Origin: Mucilaginibacter polytrichastri
GTDB lineage: Bacteria > Bacteroidota > Bacteroidia > Sphingobacteriales > Sphingobacteriaceae
DNA: 64,000 nt
NCBI RefSeq assembly: GCF_001911425.1
Contig: NZ_MPPL01000001.1
Location: 3,917,716 to 3,981,715, forward strand
Direction: 5' to 3'
Made by a program: the position numbers and the translations under genes. The stretch's first letter is position 1. Each line of letters starts with the position of its first letter. A model generated the notes under the pieces. It did not search any database. It worked only from the letters and a program-made list of their open reading frames with translations, and had not been told where the DNA came from. Below, piece by piece: positions 50,746 through 58,628 of this stretch.

Positions 50746-53010
50746 ATGGCTTTTGATTTAGACATGATTAAAAAGGTTTACGACCGCTACAGCACGCGTA
50801 TTGACGCTGCCCGTAAAGCGACCGGAAAATCTTTAACGCTTACAGAGAAAATTTTATATGCTCACCTTTCTGAAGGCGATGCTAAAACTGCATTTGCACG
50901 TGGTGTAGACTACGTTGACTTTGCACCAGACCGTGTAGCCATGCAAGATGCTACTGCACAAATGGCGTTATTGCAATTTATGCAGGCTGGCCGTCCGCAA
51001 GTAGCTGTACCTTCTACCGTGCATTGCGATCACCTGATCCAGGCTAAAATTGGCGCAGATCAGGATCTTTCTACTGCAAAAGACATTAATAAAGAAGTAT
51101 ACGATTTTCTATCGTCTGTTTCTGATAAATATGGTATCGGCTTCTGGAAACCTGGTGCAGGTATTATCCACCAGGTAGTGTTAGAGAACTACGCTTTCCC
51201 GGGTGGTATGATGATCGGTACCGACTCGCACACACCTAATGCAGGCGGTTTGGGCATGGTTGCTATTGGCGTTGGTGGTGCTGATGCCTGCGACGTGATG
51301 GCAGGCTTACCTTGGGAGCTAAAATTTCCTAAATTAATTGGTGTACACTTAACAGGTAAACTTTCTGGCTGGACTTCTGCTAAAGACGTTATCCTGAAAG
51401 TGGCTGGTATCCTTACTGTAAAAGGTGGTACAGGCGCTATCGTTGAATATTTTGGCGAAGGAGCCCGTTCATTATCTGCAACAGGTAAAGGTACTATCTG
51501 TAACATGGGTGCCGAAATCGGCGCTACTACTTCTATCTTCGGTTACGACGAGAAAGCTGAAATTTACCTGCGCGGTACACAACGTGCCGAAATTGCTGAT
51601 GCAGCTAACGCTATCGCTGAGTACTTAACCGGTGATGCCGATGTTTACGCTAACCCGGAACAATATTTTGACCAGGTTATTGAAATTAACTTGAGCGAAC
51701 TGGAACCACACGTAAACGGCCCATTCACTCCGGATTTGGCATGGCCTATCTCTAAATTTGCTGCCGCTGTTAAGGAAAACAACTGGCCGGTAAAATTAGA
51801 AGTTGGTTTGATAGGTTCATGTACCAACTCATCATACGAAGATATTACCCGTGCAGCATCTATTGCACAACAGGCTATTGATAAAAACCTAAAAGCCAAA
51901 GCAGAATACACTGTAACCCCAGGCTCTGAGCTTGTACGTTACACGGTAGAGCGCGATGGTTACTTAAATACATTTGAGCAAATTGGTGGTGTAGTATTGG
52001 CAAATGCTTGCGGTCCGTGTATCGGTCAGTGGTCGCGCCATACTGATGATCCAACCCGCAAAAACTCTATCATCACTTCGTTTAACCGCAATTTCGCTAA
52101 ACGCCAGGATGGTAACCCTAATACTCACGCATTTGTAGCCTCTCCGGAGATTGTTACCGTTTTTGCTATTGTGGGCGATTTAAGCTTTAACCCGTTAACT
52201 GATACTGTAACCAACGAAGCTGGCGAGCAAGTTAAATTTGACGAACCAGTTGGTATCGAAATGCCGATTAAAGGTTATGCGGTTGAAGATGCAGGTTACC
52301 AGGCACCAGCCGAAGATGGCAGCCACGTTGAAGTTAAGGTTGATCCAAAATCAGCCCGTTTACAATTGTTGGAGCCATTTGCAGCTTGGGAAGGTACAGA
52401 CATTACCGGCTTAAAACTTTTGATTAAAGCTAAAGGTAAATGTACAACAGATCATATCTCTATGGCTGGCCCATGGTTGAAATTCCGTGGTCACCTGGAT
52501 AATATTTCTAACAACATGCTGATCGGTGCGATCAACTATTTTAACAATAGCCCCGATTCTGTTAAAAACGAATTAACCGGCGAATACGGTCCTGTTCCGG
52601 CTACTCAACGCGATTACAAAGCACATGGTATAGGTTCAATCGTAGTGGGCGACGAAAACTATGGCGAAGGTTCATCACGCGAGCACGCAGCTATGGAACC
52701 ACGCCACTTAGGTGTACGTGCTATCCTGGTAAAATCATTTGCTCGTATCCACGAAACCAACCTTAAAAAACAAGGTATGCTGGGTATCACTTTCGCAGAT
52801 ACTGCAGACTATGATAAAATACAGGAAGATGATACATTTGACATTGTTGGTTTAACCACCTTTACACCGGGTGTACAGTTAACCGTGGTATTACATCATA
52901 AAGATGGTTCAACAGAATCATTCCCTGTTAACCATACTTATAACGCTCAGCAAATTGAGTGGTTTAAAGCTGGGGGTGCGTTAAACATCATCCGCAGACA
53001 AATGAACTAA
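50746..53010 (+). CDS. acnA: Aconitate hydratase
   Basis: Aconitase interconverts citrate and isocitrate in the TCA cycle. The 754-residue enzyme is of the mitochondrial-type length and layout. The three [4Fe-4S] cysteines are in GSCTNSSYEDI (one) and ANACGPCIGQW (two). Other conserved blocks are DSHTPNAGGLGMVAIGVGG, NFAKRQDGNPNTHAFVASPE and GEGSSREHAAMEPRHLG. The sequence is complete. It is monocistronic, with a Bacteroidota-like TACATTCG element about 65 bases upstream and a terminator after it. Distinguishing AcnA from other names rests on length and order only. Confidence 0.95.
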   Translation: MAFDLDMIKKVYDRYSTRIDAARKATGKSLTLTEKILYAHLSEGDAKTAFARGVDYVDFAPDRVAMQDATAQMALLQFMQAGRPQVAVPSTVHCDHLIQAKIGADQDLSTAKDINKEVYDFLSSVSDKYGIGFWKPGAGIIHQVVLENYAFPGGMMIGTDSHTPNAGGLGMVAIGVGGADACDVMAGLPWELKFPKLIGVHLTGKLSGWTSAKDVILKVAGILTVKGGTGAIVEYFGEGARSLSATGKGTICNMGAEIGATTSIFGYDEKAEIYLRGTQRAEIADAANAIAEYLTGDADVYANPEQYFDQVIEINLSELEPHVNGPFTPDLAWPISKFAAAVKENNWPVKLEVGLIGSCTNSSYEDITRAASIAQQAIDKNLKAKAEYTVTPGSELVRYTVERDGYLNTFEQIGGVVLANACGPCIGQWSRHTDDPTRKNSIITSFNRNFAKRQDGNPNTHAFVASPEIVTVFAIVGDLSFNPLTDTVTNEAGEQVKFDEPVGIEMPIKGYAVEDAGYQAPAEDGSHVEVKVDPKSARLQLLEPFAAWEGTDITGLKLLIKAKGKCTTDHISMAGPWLKFRGHLDNISNNMLIGAINYFNNSPDSVKNELTGEYGPVPATQRDYKAHGIGSIVVGDENYGEGSSREHAAMEPRHLGVRAILVKSFARIHETNLKKQGMLGITFADTADYDKIQEDDTFDIVGLTTFTPGVQLTVVLHHKDGSTESFPVNHTYNAQQIEWFKAGGALNIIRRQMN

Positions 53011-53039
53011 TTAACCTTTCGGTTTAGTGAATATAAAAA

Positions 53040-53064
53040 GGGACGCGATGAGCGTCCCTTTTTT
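53040..53064 (+). terminator. Terminator of aconitase
   Basis: GGGACGC / GCGTCCC with a 5-base loop is followed by six T residues, about 30 bases after the aconitase stop. Confidence 0.9.
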
Positions 53065-53073
53065 GGTTTTATA

Positions 53074-53216
53074 GTGGCGTTGCAAACGCTGGGAAGTATT
53101 GCGCACGCGATGCAATCGCGCGCGAGTGAGAACACGTAATGAAAAGCGCATAAGATATTTCTCTTGCGCGCGATTGCATCGCGTGCTTAAAACTTCATAG
53201 CGTTTGCAACGCTTAA
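53074..53216. repeat. Left REP palindrome flanking the RAYT transposase
   Basis: A nested palindrome: outer arms GCGTTGCAAACGCT / AGCGTTTGCAACGC (53077-53090, 53199-53212) and inner perfect 21-bp arms based on CACGCGATGCAATCGCGC (53103-53123, 53166-53186). A nearly identical structure lies on the right side of the transposase gene at 53825-53950, in mirrored order. Confidence 0.9.
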
Positions 53217-53267
53217 ACTTGCAATTATACGTATGGATAATTATCTTAGGCTAACCTAACCGCCTAT

Positions 53268-53828
53268 ATGTCTCACCAATATAAAGTCCGCAACCCAGAT
53301 GATATTTACTTCGTAACTTTTACAATAGTTGATTGGGTTGATATATTTACACGGCCTGTCTATAAACAACTCATAATCGAATCTTTGATCTACTGCCAGC
53401 AGCATAAAAAATTAGAAGTACATGCATATTGCTTAATGACGAATCATATTCACTTATTGGTATCAGCAGAATTACCAGCCAAGCTTGCCGATATTATCCG
53501 TGATTTTAAAAAACATACTAGTAAACAAATCATCAAATTAATTGATCAGGAAAATGAGAGCCGCAGAAACTGGTTGCTTTTCAGGTTTGCATATAACGGT
53601 AAATACATCCAGCGTGTGCAGGACTACAAGGTATGGCAAGATGGTTATCATGGTATTGCATGTGATCGAATAGAAATACTTCTGCAGAAGCTTGACTATA
53701 TCCACGATAACCCGGTAAGGGCTGGAATTGTAGCCGAGCAAGAGCATTATTTATATAGTTCGGCAAGTAACTATGCGGGTTTATCAGGTTTAATGGAAAT
53801 ATCCATCTTAAATTTGGGCGTGGCGTAG
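53268..53828 (+). CDS. REP-associated tyrosine transposase (RAYT/Y1_Tnp)
   Basis: This 186-residue single-strand-type transposase belongs to the Y1 HUH family related to IS200/IS605 TnpA. The HUH motif is CLMTNHIHLLVS (HIH), and the catalytic tyrosine lies in KLDYIHDNPVRAGIV (about residue 144). The N-terminus YKVRNPDDIYFVTFTIVDW is typical. RAYT enzymes act on REP palindromes, and this gene is bracketed by two large palindromes that share a 21-base core, one of which its last codons enter. The protein is intact and is likely functional. Confidence 0.92.
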   Translation: MSHQYKVRNPDDIYFVTFTIVDWVDIFTRPVYKQLIIESLIYCQQHKKLEVHAYCLMTNHIHLLVSAELPAKLADIIRDFKKHTSKQIIKLIDQENESRRNWLLFRFAYNGKYIQRVQDYKVWQDGYHGIACDRIEILLQKLDYIHDNPVRAGIVAEQEHYLYSSASNYAGLSGLMEISILNLGVA

Positions 53829-53950
53829 AGGCGTTACAAACGCGAAGAAGTTTTAAGCACGCGATGCAATCGCGCGCAAGTTTCCTTCTTACTTATTCCT
53901 CGCGCGCGAATACATCGTGTGCGCATACTTCCCAGCGTTTGTAATGCCAC
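53825..53950. repeat. Right REP palindrome flanking the RAYT transposase
   Basis: It shares the 21-base core CACGCGATGCAATCGCGC (53857-53877) with the left copy. The second arm (53902-53922, GCGCGCGAATACATCGTGTG) has drifted at three positions. The outer arms are GTTACAAACGC and GCGTTTGTAATG. The 5' arm of this unit pairs with the 3' arm of the left unit, and the two outermost arms (GTGGC..CTGGGAAGTAT) also match, so the locus is symmetric around the transposase. Confidence 0.85.
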
Positions 53951-54081
53951 GCTGTGCAAGAAACAAATTCCCCATTTCCACAATTTTTTCCCCACTATTT
54001 CTTTTGGAGAAATATTCCCAAGAACTAAGAAGTGGCATTAAACACACTCAAAGGCACTTTTCAAGATTCCCTCAGCTGCGG

Positions 54082-54104
54082 TATAGGTTTTGCCTTAACC
54101 TATA
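54082..54104 (+). other. Leader hairpin before the small peptide array
   Basis: TATAGGTT and AACCTATA form an 8-bp stem with a 7-base loop, 38 bases before the first peptide start codon. It might influence expression of the peptides. The 190 bases between the right REP palindrome and the first peptide show nothing else. Confidence 0.35.
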
Positions 54105-54141
54105 TATCAAACGTTAATTAAAACTTTTAAAACATAAAATC

Positions 54142-54234
54142 ATGAACAACTCAATCATCATCGCAGGTATCGTAGCACAAGCAGCTCCATTGTTTTTTGT
54201 AGTTAAAACTATCGCAGCAAAATTCAATAACTAA
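54142..54234 (+). CDS. Tandem small hydrophobic peptide 1 (30 residues)
   Basis: This 30-residue reading frame starts with ATG. The peptide is MNNSIIIAGIVAQAAPLFFV followed by VKTIAAKFNN. It consists of a polar N-cap, one hydrophobic helix with a central proline at residue 16, a lysine at 22 and an A-K-x-N-N tail; net charge is about +2. No signal peptidase site is evident. It shares 21 of 30 residues with peptide 2, and synonymous differences between the genes indicate selection on the protein sequence. No family is recognised. Membrane-active peptides of type I toxin or phenol-soluble modulin size are the closest analogies. Confidence 0.75.
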   Translation: MNNSIIIAGIVAQAAPLFFVVKTIAAKFNN

Positions 54235-54288
54235 GCATTAAACCTTTCTATTATCAAATAATCTATACATTATAAAACAACAAATATC

Positions 54289-54381
54289 ATGAACCACGCA
54301 ATCGTAATCGCAGGCATCGTAGCACAAGCAGCTCCATTAGTGTTAATCGTTAAGATCATAGCAGCAAGAGTTAACAACTAA
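54289..54381 (+). CDS. Tandem small hydrophobic peptide 2 (30 residues)
   Basis: The second member reads MNHAIVIAGIVAQAAPLVLI followed by VKIIAARVNN. The I-A-G-I-V-A-Q-A-A-P-L core is identical to peptide 1; the differences are conservative (I/V, F/V, K/R). Proline 16 and lysine 22 hold the same positions. It starts 54 bases after peptide 1, and the spacer contains CTATTATCAAATAAT, which also occurs before peptide 3. The strict length and the same ends show the three genes come from duplication and are kept as proteins. Confidence 0.75.
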   Translation: MNHAIVIAGIVAQAAPLVLIVKIIAARVNN

Positions 54382-54431
54382 TCCACCGGGACAACCAACA
54401 TCTATTATCAAATAATAACTTTAACAATATC

Positions 54432-54524
54432 ATGAGCAACGCAATTATCATCACAGCCATTACAACAGCAGCACCACTTTACTTCATCGTAAAAAGCATT
54501 GCATTAACTATCAATAATAACTAA
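54432..54524 (+). CDS. Tandem small hydrophobic peptide 3 (30 residues)
   Basis: The third member is MSNAIIITAITTAAPLYFIV then KSIALTINNN. It is the most divergent: the core has lost one residue before the proline (now residue 15) and gained one asparagine at the end, keeping the total at 30. The N-cap, hydrophobic helix, proline, V-K and terminal N-N are retained. The spacer after peptide 2 is 50 bases and again contains CTATTATCAAATAAT. A hairpin follows 20 bases after its stop, which may end a three-gene transcript. Confidence 0.72.
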   Translation: MSNAIIITAITTAAPLYFIVKSIALTINNN

Positions 54525-54543
54525 TATGGAAACGAACAGCAGT

Positions 54544-54585
54544 GATAATTGATAAGTGTCTTTATAGATCGACTTATCAATTATC
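54544..54585 (+). terminator. Hairpin after the small peptide array
   Basis: A perfect 14-bp stem (GATAATTGATAAGT / ACTTATCAATTATC) with a 14-base loop follows peptide 3. An outer CAGCA / TGCTG pairing may extend it. There is no T run, so termination is uncertain; it may instead stabilise the transcript or shield it from uvrA antisense reading. Confidence 0.5.
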
Positions 54586-54645
54586 AAACTTAAGTCCTGC
54601 TGTAAAAAGATGTACGTTGTACATCAAGGAATATCTCTAAGGCTA

Positions 54646-57465
54646 TTACTCAGCCAAACGCTCTTTCAGGAATTTTCCGGTATAAGAATCCAGATCATTC
54701 ACCAGGTCTTCGGGCAAACCTTCAAACACCAGCTTACCGCCTTTATCGCCACCTTCGGGGCCAATATCTATTACCCAGTCGGCACTTTTAATCACGTCCA
54801 TATTATGTTCAATAACAATAATAGTATTACCCTGATCTAACAGCGCATCGAACGATTTCAGCAACTTCTTAATATCTGCGAAGTGCAAGCCCGTAGTCGG
54901 CTCATCAAATATAAATAGTGTTTTGCTGGTATTATTACCCTTAATCAAAAACGAGGCTAACTTAATCCGTTGCGCTTCGCCGCCCGATAGTGTATTAGAT
55001 GATTGCCCCAACTGCACATAACCCAAACCAACATCAACCAAAGGTTTCAGCTTGTTAATGATCTTGACTTCCTTTTTAAAGAATTCCAGCGCGTTATCGA
55101 TGGTCATCTCCAAAACTTCCGATACGTTTTTATCCTGGTAAGTTACGTCGAGCACATTTTGCTTAAAGCGTTTGCCGTTACAGGCTTCGCAAGGCAAAAA
55201 TATATCAGCCATAAACTGCATCTCAATTTTTACTTCGCCCTCACCCTGGCAAACATCGCAACGGCCCCCCTCTACGTTAAAAGAGAATGCCGAAGGCTTT
55301 AAGCCCGAACCTTTAGCTGCAGGCTGTGAAGCATATAAGTTACGAATCTCGTCCCAAGCCTTAACATAGGTAACCGGGTTAGAGCGCGACGAACGGCCGA
55401 TCGGGTTTTGATCTACCGTTTCCACCTGTTCTATCTGCGCATAATCGCCTTCAATACTATCATATGATCCTGTTTGCTCGCCATTATAGTTACCCAAAAC
55501 CTTTTGCAGGGCAGGGGCTAAAATACGTTTCACCAAACTGGTTTTGCCCGAGCCGGATACACCCGTTACCACCGTAAGTACCCCTAACGGAAACTTAGCT
55601 GTAATACTTTGCAGGTTGTTTTCCCTGGCTCCTTTTATAATAATAGAGTCGCTCCATTTACGGCGATGCGCGGGGATAACGATCTCTTCACGCCTGCTTA
55701 AATACTTACCGGTTAAACTATCCGAGTCAGTAATAATTTCATCGTACGTGCCTGCAAAAATAAGTTCACCGCCATGCGTACCGGCTTCGGGGCCAATATC
55801 AATGAGGTAATCTGCAGCCTGCATAATTTCTTCTTCGTGTTCTACTACTAATACGGTATTACCGGCATCGCGCAACAGTTTCAACACCGTGATCAGTCGT
55901 TGTGTATCGCGTGGGTGCAGGCCAATACTTGGCTCGTCCAGCACATATATCGAACCAACCAAACTACTGCCTAATGAAGTGGCCAGGTTAATTCGTTGCG
56001 ACTCCCCGCCCGACAATGTATTTGATAAACGGTTAAGCGTTAAATAACTTAACCCTACATCGTTTAAAAATATTAAGCGATTTTTAATTTCCAGCAATAA
56101 ACGCTTGCCAATCTTTTCGTCGTGGGCGCTTAGCTCCAGGCTACCGAAAAATTCCAGCGCCTTGTCTAATGGCATCAATACAATATCGGTGATAGATTTG
56201 CCTGCTATTTTTACATACGATGCATCCTGGCGCAGGCGGCTGCCCTTACACTCGGGGCAAACGGTTTTACCACGGTAACGCGATAAAATTACGCGGTATT
56301 GGATCTTATAGGTCTGCTCTTCCAGTTCTTTAAAAAACTCGTCCAACCCGCGAAAGTATTTGTTACCCTTCCACAAAACAGCTTTCTCGGCTTCTGTCAA
56401 CTGGTTATACTGCCGGTGGATCGGAAAGTCGAATTTAAGCGCATGCTTAACAAGGGCATCATTCCACTCGCGCATTTTTTCGCTGCGCCATGGGGCAATA
56501 GCACCTTCGTATACGGTTTTACTTTTATCAGGCACAACAAGATCTTCATCAATGCCGATGATCTTGCCATAGCCTTCACAACGTTTACATGCGCCGTAAG
56601 GATTATTAAAGCTAAAAAAGTTGGGCGAAGGTTCTTCGAAACGGATGCCGTCCAGCTCAAATCTGTCGCAGAAAAAGGCTTCGGTTTCGTGTTCGGTATC
56701 CGGGTGCGGGTAACGTACGTAGCAATCGCCACGGCCTTCAAAAAATGCAGTCTGGATAGAGTCGCCCATACGGCTGATGGTTTCATCATCGGCATTTACA
56801 GAAATACGGTCGACCACAATCCGCACCTGGTTCTCGGCAAGCGAATCATTTACAACAGTTTCATCTTCCAGGATACTTTCTATCCGGTTTACTTCCCCCT
56901 TATATTCTATCCGTACAAAACCTTTCTGCATCAAAACGGCCAACTCTTCTTTTAAAGAGCGATCGTTATGCGGATGCAGGGGGCATAATATGGTAACCTG
57001 CGTTTCGGCAGGCATGGCTGTTAAAAAGTTAATTACATCTGTAGTACTATCCTTTTTTACCCTTTTGCCCGATACCGGAGATAAAGTATGCCCAATACGC
57101 GAAAACAATAATTTAAGGTAATCATAGATCTCGGTAGAGGTACCAACGGTTGACCGCGGATTAGAGGTGATCACCTTTTGCTCAATAGCGATGGCGGGGG
57201 CAATACCACGGATATAATCAACATCGGGCTTATTCATACGGCCCAGAAACTGGCGTGCATAGCTGGATAAGCTCTCTACATACCGGCGCTGCCCCTCGGC
57301 ATAAAGGGTATCAAAAGCCAGAGACGATTTGCCCGAACCAGACATGCCGGTTATCACAACCAACTTGTTTTTTGGTATAGCAACATCAATGTTTTTGAGG
57401 TTGTGTACCCGCGCTCCTTTTATAATAATATGATGTTGTGGATCTGCTTCTGTTGCTTTAATCAT
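54646..57465 (-). CDS. uvrA: Excinuclease ABC subunit A (UvrA)
   Basis: UvrA is the damage-recognising ATPase of nucleotide excision repair and works with UvrB and UvrC. The 939-residue protein has both ATPase domains: GMSGSGKSSLAF and GVSGSGKTSLVK (Walker A), NTLSGGESQRI and NTLSGGEAQRI (signatures), and VLDEPSIGLHPRD (Walker B of domain I). Zinc-binding cysteine pairs occur in CKRCEGYG, CPECKGSR, CDVCQGEG and CEACNGKRF. The sequence is complete. The gene is convergent with the peptide array and has a 250-base upstream gap before the ECF sigma factor gene. Confidence 0.98.
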   Translation of the reverse strand: MIKATEADPQHHIIIKGARVHNLKNIDVAIPKNKLVVITGMSGSGKSSLAFDTLYAEGQRRYVESLSSYARQFLGRMNKPDVDYIRGIAPAIAIEQKVITSNPRSTVGTSTEIYDYLKLLFSRIGHTLSPVSGKRVKKDSTTDVINFLTAMPAETQVTILCPLHPHNDRSLKEELAVLMQKGFVRIEYKGEVNRIESILEDETVVNDSLAENQVRIVVDRISVNADDETISRMGDSIQTAFFEGRGDCYVRYPHPDTEHETEAFFCDRFELDGIRFEEPSPNFFSFNNPYGACKRCEGYGKIIGIDEDLVVPDKSKTVYEGAIAPWRSEKMREWNDALVKHALKFDFPIHRQYNQLTEAEKAVLWKGNKYFRGLDEFFKELEEQTYKIQYRVILSRYRGKTVCPECKGSRLRQDASYVKIAGKSITDIVLMPLDKALEFFGSLELSAHDEKIGKRLLLEIKNRLIFLNDVGLSYLTLNRLSNTLSGGESQRINLATSLGSSLVGSIYVLDEPSIGLHPRDTQRLITVLKLLRDAGNTVLVVEHEEEIMQAADYLIDIGPEAGTHGGELIFAGTYDEIITDSDSLTGKYLSRREEIVIPAHRRKWSDSIIIKGARENNLQSITAKFPLGVLTVVTGVSGSGKTSLVKRILAPALQKVLGNYNGEQTGSYDSIEGDYAQIEQVETVDQNPIGRSSRSNPVTYVKAWDEIRNLYASQPAAKGSGLKPSAFSFNVEGGRCDVCQGEGEVKIEMQFMADIFLPCEACNGKRFKQNVLDVTYQDKNVSEVLEMTIDNALEFFKKEVKIINKLKPLVDVGLGYVQLGQSSNTLSGGEAQRIKLASFLIKGNNTSKTLFIFDEPTTGLHFADIKKLLKSFDALLDQGNTIIVIEHNMDVIKSADWVIDIGPEGGDKGGKLVFEGLPEDLVNDLDSYTGKFLKERLAE

Positions 57466-57717
57466 CGGTATGGATATCCTGTCTTTTAAGAGGTTGCAAA
57501 AATCCTAAAAGATTTAGCATATTCCAAATAGACACTTAAAAAACTACATATAAGAGAGAAAGCACCCATAACAGTTTTTTAAAATAATTTGTTTGTTAAC
57601 GAAATAATTGTTTTATTTGGTATAACAATTCTAAAAAAAGAAAGAGGAACCCCTATAGATTAGAACTTTACTTAAACAAGTATTTTTTAAATTAATTACG
57701 TTTAAAGTAGTAGTTCT

Positions 57718-58302
57718 ATGGATTTTCAATTGAAAAGTGATCAGGAATTAATCCATCTATATATTGCGGGTGATGAAAGTGGGTTGGTGGAGTTAATCCG
57801 ACGTTATCAATCCAAAATATACACTTCCATTTATTTACTGGTAAAAGATCAATATCTGGCCGAGGATATCTTTCAGGATACCTTTATTAAGGTAATTAAC
57901 ACCCTTAAGGCTGGGAAATATAACGAAGAAGGTAAATTTTTACCCTGGGTTACCCGCATAGGCCATAACCTGGTGATAGACCATTTCCGTCGCGAAAAGC
58001 GTACACCCTTAGTTAGCAATGGCGAAGACTTCGATATTTTTGAAGTACTGGGCAATTATGATGAGAGCACGGAAGACAAAATGGTGCGCGAACAAACCCA
58101 TAAAGACTTAAAATCATTAATACACTTATTGCCGTCCGAGCAGAAAGAAGTATTAATTATGCGCCACTACGGCGACCTAAGTTTTAAAGAAATTGCCGAT
58201 ATAACCGATGTAAGCATCAATACAGCCCTTGGCCGGATGCGCTATGCCCTAAACAACCTGCGTAAAATGATGCAGACTAAAGAGTTGAGTTTAAAAAACT
58301 AA
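57718..58302 (+). CDS. ECF-type RNA polymerase sigma factor
   Basis: This 194-residue sigma-70 family factor has the two ECF regions. Region 2 is seen in YIAGDESGLVELIRRYQSKI and YLAEDIFQDTFIKVI, and region 4 in HKDLKSLIHLLPSEQKEVLI and YGDLSFKEIADITDVSINTA. A PWVTRIGHNLVIDHFRRE block joins them. Such factors usually answer an envelope or oxidative signal, but no anti-sigma gene is adjacent; the following 66-residue gene is a possible partner by position. The 250-base upstream region may hold an autoregulated promoter. Confidence 0.9.
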   Translation: MDFQLKSDQELIHLYIAGDESGLVELIRRYQSKIYTSIYLLVKDQYLAEDIFQDTFIKVINTLKAGKYNEEGKFLPWVTRIGHNLVIDHFRREKRTPLVSNGEDFDIFEVLGNYDESTEDKMVREQTHKDLKSLIHLLPSEQKEVLIMRHYGDLSFKEIADITDVSINTALGRMRYALNNLRKMMQTKELSLKN

Positions 58303-58373
58303 TTAATTTTTAAGCTAAGTAAAATAATCCATTTAAGGCTGCGTTTGTTATCATATACAAACTTTACAAGCTT

Positions 58374-58574
58374 ATGGGTGAACTTTTTACAACAACGTTT
58401 TTAAATGTAATCAATAACCAGGATGCTATGGATAAGTCAAATGTTATCGAGAACATGGATGCCGATGAAATGTTATTTTATCACTCGCTCCGCACAGATA
58501 TGGATCAGTTACAACTGAAACCAAATCTGCAAACCATTCATAATATATTGAATTACTCTAAGCACTTGCGTTAA
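58374..58574 (+). CDS. Small protein downstream of the ECF sigma factor
   Basis: This 66-residue acidic protein has no transmembrane segment and is largely helical: NVINNQDAMDKSNVIENMDA, EMLFYHSLRTDMDQLQLKPN and a basic end (NYSKHLR). It could start at the ATG at 58374 or at an internal ATG at codon 19. The position 71 bases after the sigma gene and the terminator right after it suggest one transcript with the sigma factor. I do not recognise a family; a small sigma-binding regulator is one possibility. Confidence 0.6.
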   Translation: MGELFTTTFLNVINNQDAMDKSNVIENMDADEMLFYHSLRTDMDQLQLKPNLQTIHNILNYSKHLR

Positions 58575-58582
58575 AGATCTTC

Positions 58583-58619
58583 ATAATAAGAGCCCCGGTT
58601 TCATCGGGGCTCTTATTAT
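58583..58619 (+). terminator. Terminator after the ECF sigma factor unit
   Basis: A 15-bp perfect stem (ATAATAAGAGCCCCG / CGGGGCTCTTATTAT) with a 7-base loop is followed by ATTTG. It lies 9 bases after the small gene and 9 bases before the nth start. Confidence 0.85.
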
Positions 58620-58628
58620 ATTTGTGCA

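Noticed and set aside
50369..50761. Plus-strand frame of 130 codons after map
   Set aside because: It begins inside map in another frame and runs through the heptamer-type inverted repeat; its Ser/Leu-rich middle is a translation of that repeat.
54142..54524. Reading the three repeated frames as a noncoding repeat array only
   Set aside because: Their equal length, conserved start and stop, conservative residue changes and the compensating indel in the third copy favour coding sequences.
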